Shown here: in pieces, positions 1 through 5,493 of the stretch
Layout: every line of letters begins with the position of its first letter
How positions within the stretch are numbered: the first letter of the stretch is position 1
Assembly: GCA_051955775.1 (NCBI GenBank)
Contig: JBQCGJ010000135.1
Location: forward strand, 1 to 7,266
DNA: 7,266 bases
From: DASUHT01 sp051955775
GTDB lineage: Bacteria; Actinomycetota; Thermoleophilia; Gaiellales; JAICJC01
Direction of reading: 5' to 3'
Made by a program: the position numbers and the translations under genes
The notes under the pieces: generated by a model
What the model was told of the DNA's origin: nothing
Seen by the model: the letters and a program-made list of their open reading frames with translations, nothing else
The model's database searches: none

Positions 1-213
1 ACGCCCGGACATGGCCGGCAGGATCAGCGTGATGGCCACGCCGGTCACGACCGCGCCGACCGCCGCAGGCAGGATCGCGGCCAGCGCCGAGCCGCCTCCG
101 CGCACCAGCGCATAGCTGACCGATCCGCCGACAAGCCCGCCGGCCAATCTCGCCACGAGTACGGTCACCCACACGGGGAGCCCGCCGTCTCCTGCCCCAG
201 ACGTGGACGTCAT
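1..213 (-). CDS. Small membrane protein, N-terminal part only (runs off left edge)
   Basis: An open minus-strand frame runs from an ATG at 213 to the first base of the window without a stop, giving 71 visible residues; the C-terminus lies outside. After a short polar start (MTSTSGAGDGG) there are two hydrophobic, Gly/Ala/Val-rich stretches, about residues 13-37 and 43-67, with a single Arg-Gly-Gly turn between them. That is the pattern of two membrane-spanning helices joined by a tight loop. I do not recognise a family. The start codon sits inside an inverted repeat (211-233) and has no clear Shine-Dalgarno sequence. The gene follows the other small membrane protein (292-819) on the same strand after 78 bases, so the two could be co-transcribed. 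The reading frame is well supported because it is open throughout in very GC-rich DNA and encodes a sensible membrane profile. Confidence 0.62.
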   Translation of the reverse strand, partial: MTSTSGAGDGGLPVWVTVLVARLAGGLVGGSVSYALVRGGGSALAAILPAAVGAVVTGVAITLILPAMSGR

Positions 214-233
214 GTCGGTAAGACATCGACATG
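211..233. repeat. Inverted repeat overlapping a start codon
   Basis: Two perfect 7-base arms, CATGTCG (211-217) and CGACATG (227-233), are separated by 9 bases. The left arm contains the ATG (minus strand) of the left-edge membrane protein. It could be an operator or an mRNA hairpin that hides the start codon. The pattern is directly visible; any function is inference. Confidence 0.35.
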
Positions 234-248
234 CAGTCGGGAGACCTT

Positions 249-269
249 GAACGCTTCGTCTTGGCGTTC
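249..269 (-). terminator. Weak hairpin downstream of the small membrane protein gene
   Basis: Read on the minus strand, GAACGC (269-264) pairs with GCGTTC (254-249) across a 9-base loop, starting 23 bases after the stop codon at 292-294. It has no U tract, and the stem is only 6 bp, so it may be a weak intrinsic terminator or chance. The surrounding gap (214-291) otherwise holds only a tandem GGAGCTA duplication at 281-294 that includes the stop codon. Confidence 0.2.
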
Positions 270-291
270 GTCGCGGGAGAGGAGCTAGGAG

Positions 292-819
292 CTACCCGCG
301 ACCCCTTCGCATGAGGACGTATCCGGCCCCTACGCCCGAACCGTACGCGAGGTGGTAGGACACATCCTGCACGAGCGTCGACGCCTCGTACTGCCACGGT
401 GGCTCGTACAGCCCGAGCGGCACGAGGGAGGCGTAGGAACTGGCCCAAACCGCCAGCCCGAAGATCGGCCCGTGCACCGTCGGCCGGGGCCGCACCGTGC
501 CCTCAACGAGCCCATACACCCCGCCCATCGCGATCCCGTACCCCCAGTGCATCGCGTTCGCCAGCAATGAGATGCGCTCGGGCGGTACATCCCGCTGGAG
601 CACCCCTTCGATCACACGCCTGGCGAGTCGGGCGGGCACGGGAGCCTGCTCCCACGGATCGCTGTCCCCGTCCTGCGGTGCGCTGTCCGCCTGTGCGTTC
701 CGACGCCTGGCCATGACCTCCTGGACAGCCGTCATGCACGCCGTTCCCACGGCTCCCGCCGCCATGCCACACACGAGTGCCCCGAGCGGCGTGATCTGCC
801 TGCCTGTCCTCTTCTCCAT
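292..819 (-). CDS. Hypothetical small multi-pass membrane protein
   Basis: The product is 175 residues and I do not recognise it with confidence. The sequence shows a hydrophobic Gly/Ala-rich segment at about residues 11-32 (GALVCGMAAGAVGTACMTAV), followed by a charged, low-complexity stretch with many Ala, Asp and Gln (about 37-65). Three further hydrophobic segments lie near 88-106, 117-137 and 147-169, and the protein ends in a basic RRGRG tail. This predicts an inner-membrane protein with about four helices and a polar loop after the first; the overall layout recalls DUF1440/YagU-like small membrane proteins, but that is only an impression. The ATG at 819 is the first in frame after an upstream gap. 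No Shine-Dalgarno sequence precedes it, but a promoter-like pair of hexamers would place the transcript start on the ATG itself. It follows serS by 63 bases on the same strand and may have its own promoter. Confidence 0.8.
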   Translation of the reverse strand: MEKRTGRQITPLGALVCGMAAGAVGTACMTAVQEVMARRRNAQADSAPQDGDSDPWEQAPVPARLARRVIEGVLQRDVPPERISLLANAMHWGYGIAMGGVYGLVEGTVRPRPTVHGPIFGLAVWASSYASLVPLGLYEPPWQYEASTLVQDVSYHLAYGSGVGAGYVLMRRGRG

Positions 820-825
820 GGGACG

Positions 826-853
826 GCACTACCCCACCCGGGCCGCCTGCCAA
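826..853 (-). promoter_or_regulatory. Candidate promoter giving a leaderless transcript
   Basis: On the minus strand TTGGCA (853-848) and TAGTGC (831-826) are spaced by 16 bases, and the TAGTGC hexamer ends 6 bases before the ATG at 819. That spacing would start transcription at or next to the A of the start codon, which fits the lack of a Shine-Dalgarno sequence. The -10 match is poor, so this is a suggestion only. Confidence 0.27.
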
Positions 854-868
854 CGCCCTACGGCCAAG

Positions 869-880
869 GGTTTCGAAACC
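869..880. repeat. Perfect 12-base palindrome (GGTTTCGAAACC)
   Basis: A perfect dyad lies between the serS stop (883-885) and the small membrane protein gene, 50 bases upstream of that gene's ATG and just upstream of its candidate -35 element. It is AT-rich at its core, in contrast to its surroundings. It could be an operator for a dimeric regulator; a hairpin role is less likely because there is almost no loop. Confidence 0.35.
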
Positions 881-882
881 GT

Positions 883-2184
883 TCAGGTCACGCCCTGGCG
901 CCCGTTGCGGGAAACCAGCTTGGGCGGCGCCCCGAACGGGTGCAGCACCGCCGGCGTGGCGACCGATCCGTCCTCCTGCTGGCCGTACTCGATCAGCGCC
1001 AGCAGGGTGCGGCTGGAGGTGACGGCGGTGCCGTTCAGCATGTGCACGAACTGCGGCTTGCCGCCGGCCGGCCGGAACCTCGTGCCCAGCCGCCGGGCCT
1101 GGTAGTCCGTGCAGTTGGAGCACGACGTCAGCTCGCGGAATCGCCCCTGGCCGGGCAACCACACCTCGAGGTCGAACTTGCGCGCCGCCGAGCCGCCCAG
1201 ATCGCCGGCCGGGATGTTCACGACCTGGTAATGGAACCCGAGCTCCCTGGCGATCTCCTCCTCGATCGCCAGCAGGGCCTCCTGCTCGTCCCACGATCGG
1301 TCGGGGTGGCAGTAGCTGAACAGCTCCAGCTTGTCGAACTGGTGCACTCGGAAGATCCCGCGGGTGTCCTTTCCGGCGGCCCCCGCCTCGCGCCGGAAGC
1401 AGCTCGAGAACCCCACGTAGCGAATCGGCAGCTCCTGTTCGGGCAGGATCGCGTCGCCGTGCAGCGACGCCAGCGGTACCTCGGCGGTGCCCACCAGGTA
1501 CAGATCGTCGCCGTCCACGCTGTACACCTGCTGCTCGGTGTCGGGGAAGAAGCCTGTGCCGAACATCGCCTGCTCCTTCACCAGCACCGGCGGTGAGACG
1601 GGGGTGAACCCGCGCCGGTGCAGCTTTTCCAGCCCCCACTGCACGAGCGCGAACTCCAGCCGCACCAGGTCGCCCAGCAGGTAGTGGAAGCGGCTGCCGG
1701 AGACGCGGCCGCCGGCCTCGGTGTCGATCAGCCCGAGCCCCTCCGGGCCGGCCAGCGCGAGGTGGTCGCGGGGCTCGAATCCGAACTCGGGCGGCGACCC
1801 GTGAATGCGGATGACCTCGGCGTCCTCCTCGCTGTCGCCCAGCGGCACGGAGGGGTGCGGGGTGTTGGGGATGCGCAGCATGAGGTCGGCGATCTCCGCT
1901 TCGAGCTCGGTCAGGGCGGCCTCGTCGCCCGCCTGCTGATCCTTCAGCTCGGCCTGGCGCGCGATCTGCTCCGTTGCGTCGCCGCCAGCGGACTTGGCCT
2001 CGGCGATGGCCCTGGCGGCGGCGTTGCGCTCGGCCCGCACCGTCTCCACCCGCGTCTGCAGCTCGCGCCTGCGGGCGTCCAGCTCCAGGAACGCGTCGAC
2101 CTTCTCGGCCTCACCCGGGCCGCGCCGCGCGAGCGCGGCGCGAACGCCGTCAGGGTCCGTGCGGATGAGCTTCTGGTCCAGCAT
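883..2184 (-). CDS. serS: Seryl-tRNA synthetase
   Basis: This cytoplasmic class II aminoacyl-tRNA synthetase charges tRNA-Ser (and tRNA-Sec, if present) with serine using ATP. At 433 residues it is the usual bacterial length. Residues 1 to about 105 form the Glu/Ala/Arg-rich antiparallel coiled-coil arm that grips the long variable arm of tRNA-Ser. The catalytic domain follows, with the TAEVPL serine-binding motif at 233-238, motif 2 around 259-285 (FRREAGAAGKDTRGIFR) and motif 3 around 384-407 (NGTAVTSSRTL, then EYGQQEDGS). The conserved ELTSCSNCTDYQARR stretch is at 351-365. All expected motifs are intact, so the enzyme should be active. The ATG at 2184 is preceded by GGAG with 8 bases of spacing and shares one base with the TGA of the upstream HAD gene (TGATG), which implies translational coupling. 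I see no T-box leader; the gene lies at the end of the cytochrome-HAD-serS operon. Confidence 0.98.
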   Translation of the reverse strand: MLDQKLIRTDPDGVRAALARRGPGEAEKVDAFLELDARRRELQTRVETVRAERNAAARAIAEAKSAGGDATEQIARQAELKDQQAGDEAALTELEAEIADLMLRIPNTPHPSVPLGDSEEDAEVIRIHGSPPEFGFEPRDHLALAGPEGLGLIDTEAGGRVSGSRFHYLLGDLVRLEFALVQWGLEKLHRRGFTPVSPPVLVKEQAMFGTGFFPDTEQQVYSVDGDDLYLVGTAEVPLASLHGDAILPEQELPIRYVGFSSCFRREAGAAGKDTRGIFRVHQFDKLELFSYCHPDRSWDEQEALLAIEEEIARELGFHYQVVNIPAGDLGGSAARKFDLEVWLPGQGRFRELTSCSNCTDYQARRLGTRFRPAGGKPQFVHMLNGTAVTSSRTLLALIEYGQQEDGSVATPAVLHPFGAPPKLVSRNGRQGVT

Positions 2185-3023
2185 CAGCGCCGCTCCGATA
2201 CTAGTGCGGCCAGGAACCCCGCCACACCGTCCTCCCCGACCGGCGGGACGATCCAGTCGGCGTGGGGCAGCAGGTCGCGATCCGCGTCCTCCACGGCCAC
2301 GCCCAGGCCGGCGTCCTGCAGCAGCTCGACGTCATTGGCGCCGTCGCCGAAGGCCACCACATCGGCGAGCTCGATGCCCAGCCGGCCGCACACGAACTCC
2401 AGCGCCGATCCCTTGGACACGCCGGGCATGGCGACCTCGAGGAAGTACGGCAGCGACTTGGCGATGAACAGCCGGCCGTCGAAGCTCGCCCGCATCTGGT
2501 CCTGCAGGCTGTCCAGGCCGTGCGGCTCGCCCACGATCACGATCTTGGTGGTGGGCTCGGCCAGCCAGGCCAGCAGGTCGCCGACCACGTGCGCCTCCAG
2601 CCGGGCGTGCGCGGCGTAGGTCTGCGCCTCCTCGTTCAGCTCCTCCACGTACAGCTCGTCGTCGATGTACACGTTCATGTGGAACCCCGCCCCGCGCACC
2701 GTCTGGATGACCTCCTTGGCCAGCGGCACATCCATCGGCCGGTGCCGCAGCCACTCGCCGGACACCGGATCCGCCACCAGCGCGCCCTGGTAGCAGATGA
2801 CCGGCGCCCGCACTCCGAGCTGAAGCGCGTACGGCCGGGCCGAGGCGAACATGCGGCCGGTGGCGATGATCGGCTCGATGCCCGCCCCTGCCGCGTCGCC
2901 CACCGCCGCCCGCAGCGCGGGTGTGAATTCGAGGTCGCTGCCCAGGATCGTGCGGTCGAGATCCATGGCCACCGCGCGCACGCTGCGCGGGTCGAGCGAG
3001 GGCGGCAGGGTGGGCCGGCTCAT
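2184..3023 (-). CDS. Cof-type HAD-superfamily (IIB) phosphatase
   Basis: A 279-residue hydrolase of the Cof/YidA-like class, which removes phosphate from small molecules such as sugar phosphates or nucleotide-type cofactors; the substrate cannot be read from sequence. The four HAD motifs are present: motif I DLDRTIL with nucleophile Asp21 and Asp23, motif II Thr55 in IATGR, motif III Lys204 in VSKG, and motif IV GDGAND with Asp227 and Asp231 for magnesium. The segment between motifs II and III (about 85-195) is the type IIB cap that sets specificity. The frame is open further upstream, but that extension runs antisense to other genes. The ATG at 3023 overlaps the cytochrome stop by four bases (ATGA), has a GGAG upstream, and gives the normal start for the family. 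It is the middle gene of a coupled operon with the cytochrome and serS. Why a phosphatase and a tRNA synthetase share an operon with a cytochrome is not obvious. Confidence 0.93.
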   Translation of the reverse strand: MSRPTLPPSLDPRSVRAVAMDLDRTILGSDLEFTPALRAAVGDAAGAGIEPIIATGRMFASARPYALQLGVRAPVICYQGALVADPVSGEWLRHRPMDVPLAKEVIQTVRGAGFHMNVYIDDELYVEELNEEAQTYAAHARLEAHVVGDLLAWLAEPTTKIVIVGEPHGLDSLQDQMRASFDGRLFIAKSLPYFLEVAMPGVSKGSALEFVCGRLGIELADVVAFGDGANDVELLQDAGLGVAVEDADRDLLPHADWIVPPVGEDGVAGFLAALVSERR

Positions 3024-3340
3024 CGGGCCGTGTGCTCCAGCACGTAGTCGATGATCAGTTGCTCCTCGTCGCCGTGGACGATCCTGGCGGGCATCCCGCG
3101 GCTGCCGAACTCGATCGCCCGCCGCAGCTCCGCTTCGCTGGGATGCACGTCCCACAGGTTCGGCGCCGCGGGCACGGGAGAGTCCTCCCCCTTGGCGATG
3201 GCATGGCACGCGGCACAGTGCTGCTCGTACGCGACCTGGCGCAGATGCTCGGCGCTCTGACCGCACGCTGCGGCCGGCAGCACGGCGACGGCGAGCAGGG
3301 TGACCGCAGCGGTTCGCACGCCGGCGAGCGTATCCTTCAC
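3020..3340 (-). CDS. Small exported monohaem cytochrome c (possible lipoprotein)
   Basis: A 106-residue class I c-type cytochrome, acting outside the cytoplasmic membrane as an electron carrier. The haem-binding motif CAACH is at residues 42-46, and Met83 in GSRGMPARI is the likely sixth iron ligand, followed by the usual C-terminal helix (EEQLIIDYVLEHT). The N-terminus has Lys2 and Arg9, a hydrophobic core at about 11-22, then LPAAAC with Cys26. The last is a loose lipobox, so the protein may be lipid-anchored rather than cleaved and released. The GTG at 3340 is preferred because it avoids overlap with the divergent gene; a longer form from an ATG at 3367 would overlap it by 22 bases, and a GTG at 3319 is a shorter option. 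None has a good Shine-Dalgarno sequence. It heads the HAD-serS operon (ATGA overlap) and faces a siroheme decarboxylase gene, so a NirC-like or nitrite-reductase-donor role is possible but unproven. Confidence 0.88.
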   Translation of the reverse strand: MKDTLAGVRTAAVTLLAVAVLPAAACGQSAEHLRQVAYEQHCAACHAIAKGEDSPVPAAPNLWDVHPSEAELRRAIEFGSRGMPARIVHGDEEQLIIDYVLEHTAR

Positions 3341-3345
3341 TGCTG

Positions 3346-4383
3346 GTGGATGCGAAGGACACCGCACTCTGCGATCTGATCCAGAACGAGTTTCCGGTCT
3401 CCGCGCGACCCTTCGCTGATGTTGGCGACCGGCTGGGCATGCCGGAGAGCGAGGTGCTGGAGCGCGTGACGCGGCTGCGCAAGGAGCGCATCGTGCGCCA
3501 GATCTCGGCGATCTTCGACACCCGCAAGCTGGGCTATCGGTCGATGCTGATCGCCGCCCGCACGACGCCGGAGCAGGAGGAGCAGGCGGCGTCGGTGTTC
3601 AGCTCGCATCCCGGTGTCACCCACAATTACAAGCGCGAGCACCAGTTCAACATCTGGTTCACGCTCGGCGTGCCGCCCAACTCGCGGCTGGGCCTCGACC
3701 GCACCGTCGAGCTGCTGGGCGAGCTGGCCGGGGTGGAATCCATCCGCCCGCTGCCGGCGCTTCGCTTCTTCAAGATCGGCGTCGACCTGGATATGAAGGG
3801 CGGGCGCGACCCGGGCGCCAAGCGGCAGCGCGCGAAGCCGACGCGACCGGCCCCGCCGCCCGACGAGATCCCGCAGCGCGACATCGACGCCATCCGCGCC
3901 CTGCAGGGCGACCTGCGGGCGGTGCAGGAGCCGTTCGCCGCGCCTGCCGAGCGGTTTGGGTTCAGCGTCCCCGAGCTGCTCGACAAGGCGGCCGAGTTCC
4001 AGTCGACCGGGCAGATGCGGCGGTTCGCCGCGGTGCTCTACCACCGCTCGGCCGGGTTCGTCTACAACGGCATGGGGGTGTGGAAGGTGCCCGACGACGA
4101 CGTCGAGGAGATGGGATCGCTGATGGCCTCGTACCGCGGCGTCTCGCACTGTTACCAGCGACCGGTGTATCCGGACTGGCCGTACAACCTGTTCTCGATG
4201 ACGCACGGCCGCACCAGGCAGGAGTGCGAGGACGTGCTGGACGCGATCGCCGACGAGACGGGCCTGTCCGAGCGCATCGTGCTGTACTCGACCAAGGAGT
4301 GGAAGAAGACCCGGCTGGTCTACTTCAGCCCCGATGCCGAGGAGTGGGAACGCCTGCACGCGCCGGAGCTGCAGCCGGCCTGA
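3346..4383 (+). CDS. nirDL: Fused siroheme decarboxylase (NirD-NirL / AhbA-AhbB type)
   Basis: The 345-residue product is two homologous Lrp/AsnC-like modules in tandem. Each has a winged-helix-like part followed by an alpha/beta ligand domain: about residues 5-147 and 178-330, joined by a Lys/Arg/Pro-rich linker (150-177). The first module carries GVTHNYKREHQFNIWFTL (90-107). The second carries GVSHCYQRPVYPDWPYNLF (265-283) and STKEWKKTR (315-323). These are signatures of siroheme decarboxylases, not of DNA-binding Lrp regulators. The family removes the C12 and C18 acetate carboxyl groups of siroheme to make 12,18-didecarboxysiroheme, an intermediate of haem d1 synthesis or of the alternative haem pathway. 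The GTG at 3346 is the first plausible start; there is no clear Shine-Dalgarno sequence, and a TATCCT -10-like hexamer lies just upstream at 3331-3336. The gene is divergent from a cytochrome c. Automated annotation would probably call it an AsnC-family regulator. The enzyme family is well supported; the pathway is inferred. Confidence 0.88.
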   Translation: MDAKDTALCDLIQNEFPVSARPFADVGDRLGMPESEVLERVTRLRKERIVRQISAIFDTRKLGYRSMLIAARTTPEQEEQAASVFSSHPGVTHNYKREHQFNIWFTLGVPPNSRLGLDRTVELLGELAGVESIRPLPALRFFKIGVDLDMKGGRDPGAKRQRAKPTRPAPPPDEIPQRDIDAIRALQGDLRAVQEPFAAPAERFGFSVPELLDKAAEFQSTGQMRRFAAVLYHRSAGFVYNGMGVWKVPDDDVEEMGSLMASYRGVSHCYQRPVYPDWPYNLFSMTHGRTRQECEDVLDAIADETGLSERIVLYSTKEWKKTRLVYFSPDAEEWERLHAPELQPA

Positions 4384-4403
4384 GCGGGCGCCCCGCCCGT
4401 CTC
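4382..4403 (+). terminator. GC-rich hairpin after the siroheme decarboxylase gene
   Basis: CGGGCG (4385-4390) pairs with CGCCCG (4394-4399) around a CCC loop, and GAG/CTC extends the stem past one bulged T. It begins within the stop codon. There is no U tract, so it may attenuate, stabilise the mRNA end or partly terminate before the sigma gene 52 bases downstream. Confidence 0.3.
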
Positions 4404-4435
4404 ACGCGGCACGCCGTCGGGGCGTTCTTCCCCTG

Positions 4436-4912
4436 ATGAGCCTGCCCCCCTTCCAAGCTCTGCTCGACGACCACGGCGACGATGTCCTGCGCTATCTGCG
4501 GGCGGCCGTGGGCAGGCAGGAGGCGGAGGATTGCTGGCAGGACACGATGCTGTCCGCCCTGCGGGCCTATCCGCGGCTGCGAGATGCCCGGAACCTGCGC
4601 GGCTGGCTGCTTCGAATTGCCCACAACACCGCGATCGACCTGCATCGGGCCTCGGCGCGCCGGCCGCTCGTGCTGGCCGACGTGCCGGAGCCGGTGGTGG
4701 AGGACATCGCCACGCCCGAGCCCGCGCTGTGGCAGGCGGTGCGGCGGCTGCCCGACAAGCAGCGGGCGGCGGTCACGCTGCGTTTCGCGAGCGATCTGGA
4801 TTACAGGGCCATCGGGTCGGTTATCGACTGCACCGAGGCGGCGGCGCGCCAGAACGTGCGCGCGGGTCTGGCTGCGGTCAGAAGGGACTGGGGAAATGAA
4901 CGAACGGGCTAG
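4436..4912 (+). CDS. ECF-type RNA polymerase sigma factor
   Basis: A 158-residue sigma-70-family protein with the minimal two-domain ECF architecture. Sigma region 2 spans about residues 9-73: the core-binding helix is near AEDCWQDTMLSAL (30-42), and the promoter -10 recognition helix is near NLRGWLLRIAHNTAIDLHR (53-71). After a short Pro/Glu linker, sigma region 4 (about 95-150) includes LPDKQRAAVTLRF and the helix-turn-helix DYRAIGSVIDCTEAAARQNVR starting at 122. It would direct RNA polymerase to a specific set of promoters. The ATG at 4436 is chosen because upstream in-frame codons overlap the decarboxylase gene and do not resemble a sigma N-terminus; its Shine-Dalgarno sequence is weak. 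Its end overlaps ogt by 17 bases. No protein with a zinc anti-sigma motif (HxxxCxxC) or an anti-sigma-like membrane segment is encoded next to it, so its control is unclear. Confidence 0.92.
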   Translation: MSLPPFQALLDDHGDDVLRYLRAAVGRQEAEDCWQDTMLSALRAYPRLRDARNLRGWLLRIAHNTAIDLHRASARRPLVLADVPEPVVEDIATPEPALWQAVRRLPDKQRAAVTLRFASDLDYRAIGSVIDCTEAAARQNVRAGLAAVRRDWGNERTG

Positions 4913-5474
4913 GGAACTGGCACGCAGGGCCGCGGCCGAAGGGCTGCTCGACGTCGCCTACGCGGATGTGGACGCGCCCTTCGGGAAGCTGCTGGTGGCG
5001 TCGACGCCGACCGGGCTGGTGCGGGTCGCGTTCGCCAGGGAGTCGCACGACGGCGTGCTGCAGGAGCTGTCCGACCGGCTCTCGCCGCGGGTGCTGGAGG
5101 CGCCGAGCCGGCTGGACGAGGTGCGGCGAGAGCTGGATGACTACTTCCACGGCGACCGGCAGCGGTTCGAGGTGCCGATCGACTGGTCGCTCTCTCGCGG
5201 CTTCCTGCGCGATGCGCGGCAGGCCTGCTACGCGATCCCCTACGGGCATGTCGTCACGTACTCGGAGCTGGCCGAGGCGGCCGGCAGTCCCCGTGCGGTG
5301 CGCGCGGCCGGCAACGCCATGGCCCGCAACCCGATCCCCATCGTGGTGCCGTGTCACCGGGTGGTGCGCACGGGCGGCGGGCTGGGCGGTTACGGTGGCG
5401 GTCTGGACGTCAAGCGCTGGCTGCTGGCGCTGGAGGGCTCCGGTGACGAGCAGCTCGAGCTGGCGACTGACTGA
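4896..5474 (+). CDS. ogt: O6-alkylguanine-DNA alkyltransferase (methylated-DNA--protein-cysteine methyltransferase)
   Basis: The product (192 residues) repairs O6-alkylguanine by transferring the alkyl group irreversibly onto its own cysteine. The acceptor is Cys153 in the PCHRV motif, with His154 and Glu180 (LLALEG) completing the activation network. By alignment with the human enzyme, Arg136 is the base-flipping arginine finger, Asn145 in NP is the hinge asparagine, and Tyr122 in VTYSEL is the conserved tyrosine. Residues 20-95 form the variable N-terminal domain (AYADVDAPFGKLLVA to DYFHGDRQRF). About 18 charged, Ala-rich residues precede it, somewhat longer than in the plain family. There is no Ada-type DNA-binding or zinc phosphotriester domain. 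The ATG at 4896 has AGGGA and GGGG upstream within the sigma gene, and the 17-base overlap suggests coupled translation. A cupin gene follows 19 bases downstream. Confidence 0.97.
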   Translation: MNERARELARRAAAEGLLDVAYADVDAPFGKLLVASTPTGLVRVAFARESHDGVLQELSDRLSPRVLEAPSRLDEVRRELDDYFHGDRQRFEVPIDWSLSRGFLRDARQACYAIPYGHVVTYSELAEAAGSPRAVRAAGNAMARNPIPIVVPCHRVVRTGGGLGGYGGGLDVKRWLLALEGSGDEQLELATD

Positions 5475-5493
5475 GTGACCGAAAGGACAGCGA

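Noticed and set aside
231..314. Plus-strand mini-ORF of 27 codons (MQSGDLERFVLAF...)
   Set aside because: No Shine-Dalgarno sequence, lies in a gap between minus-strand genes and overlaps the end of one of them; likely chance.
503..1639. Long minus-strand frame of Arg/Gly/Ala-rich sequence overlapping serS and the membrane protein
   Set aside because: It is a shadow frame of high-GC coding DNA with low-complexity composition; serS motifs lie in the other frame.
2184..2230. T-box or other leader regulating serS
   Set aside because: The region upstream of serS is coding sequence of the HAD gene and the starts overlap by one base; there is no leader.
1618..2619. Long plus-strand frame opposite serS and the HAD gene
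   Set aside because: Antisense shadow with biased composition and no recognisable domain.
3024..3527. An open minus-strand extension of 168 codons in front of the HAD phosphatase
   Set aside because: It runs antisense through the siroheme decarboxylase and in another frame through the cytochrome; the HAD family start and ATGA coupling at 3023 are clear.
3346..4383. Lrp/AsnC-family transcription regulator
   Set aside because: The fold is related, but the tandem modules and the HNYxREH and YPDWPYN type motifs are those of siroheme decarboxylases.
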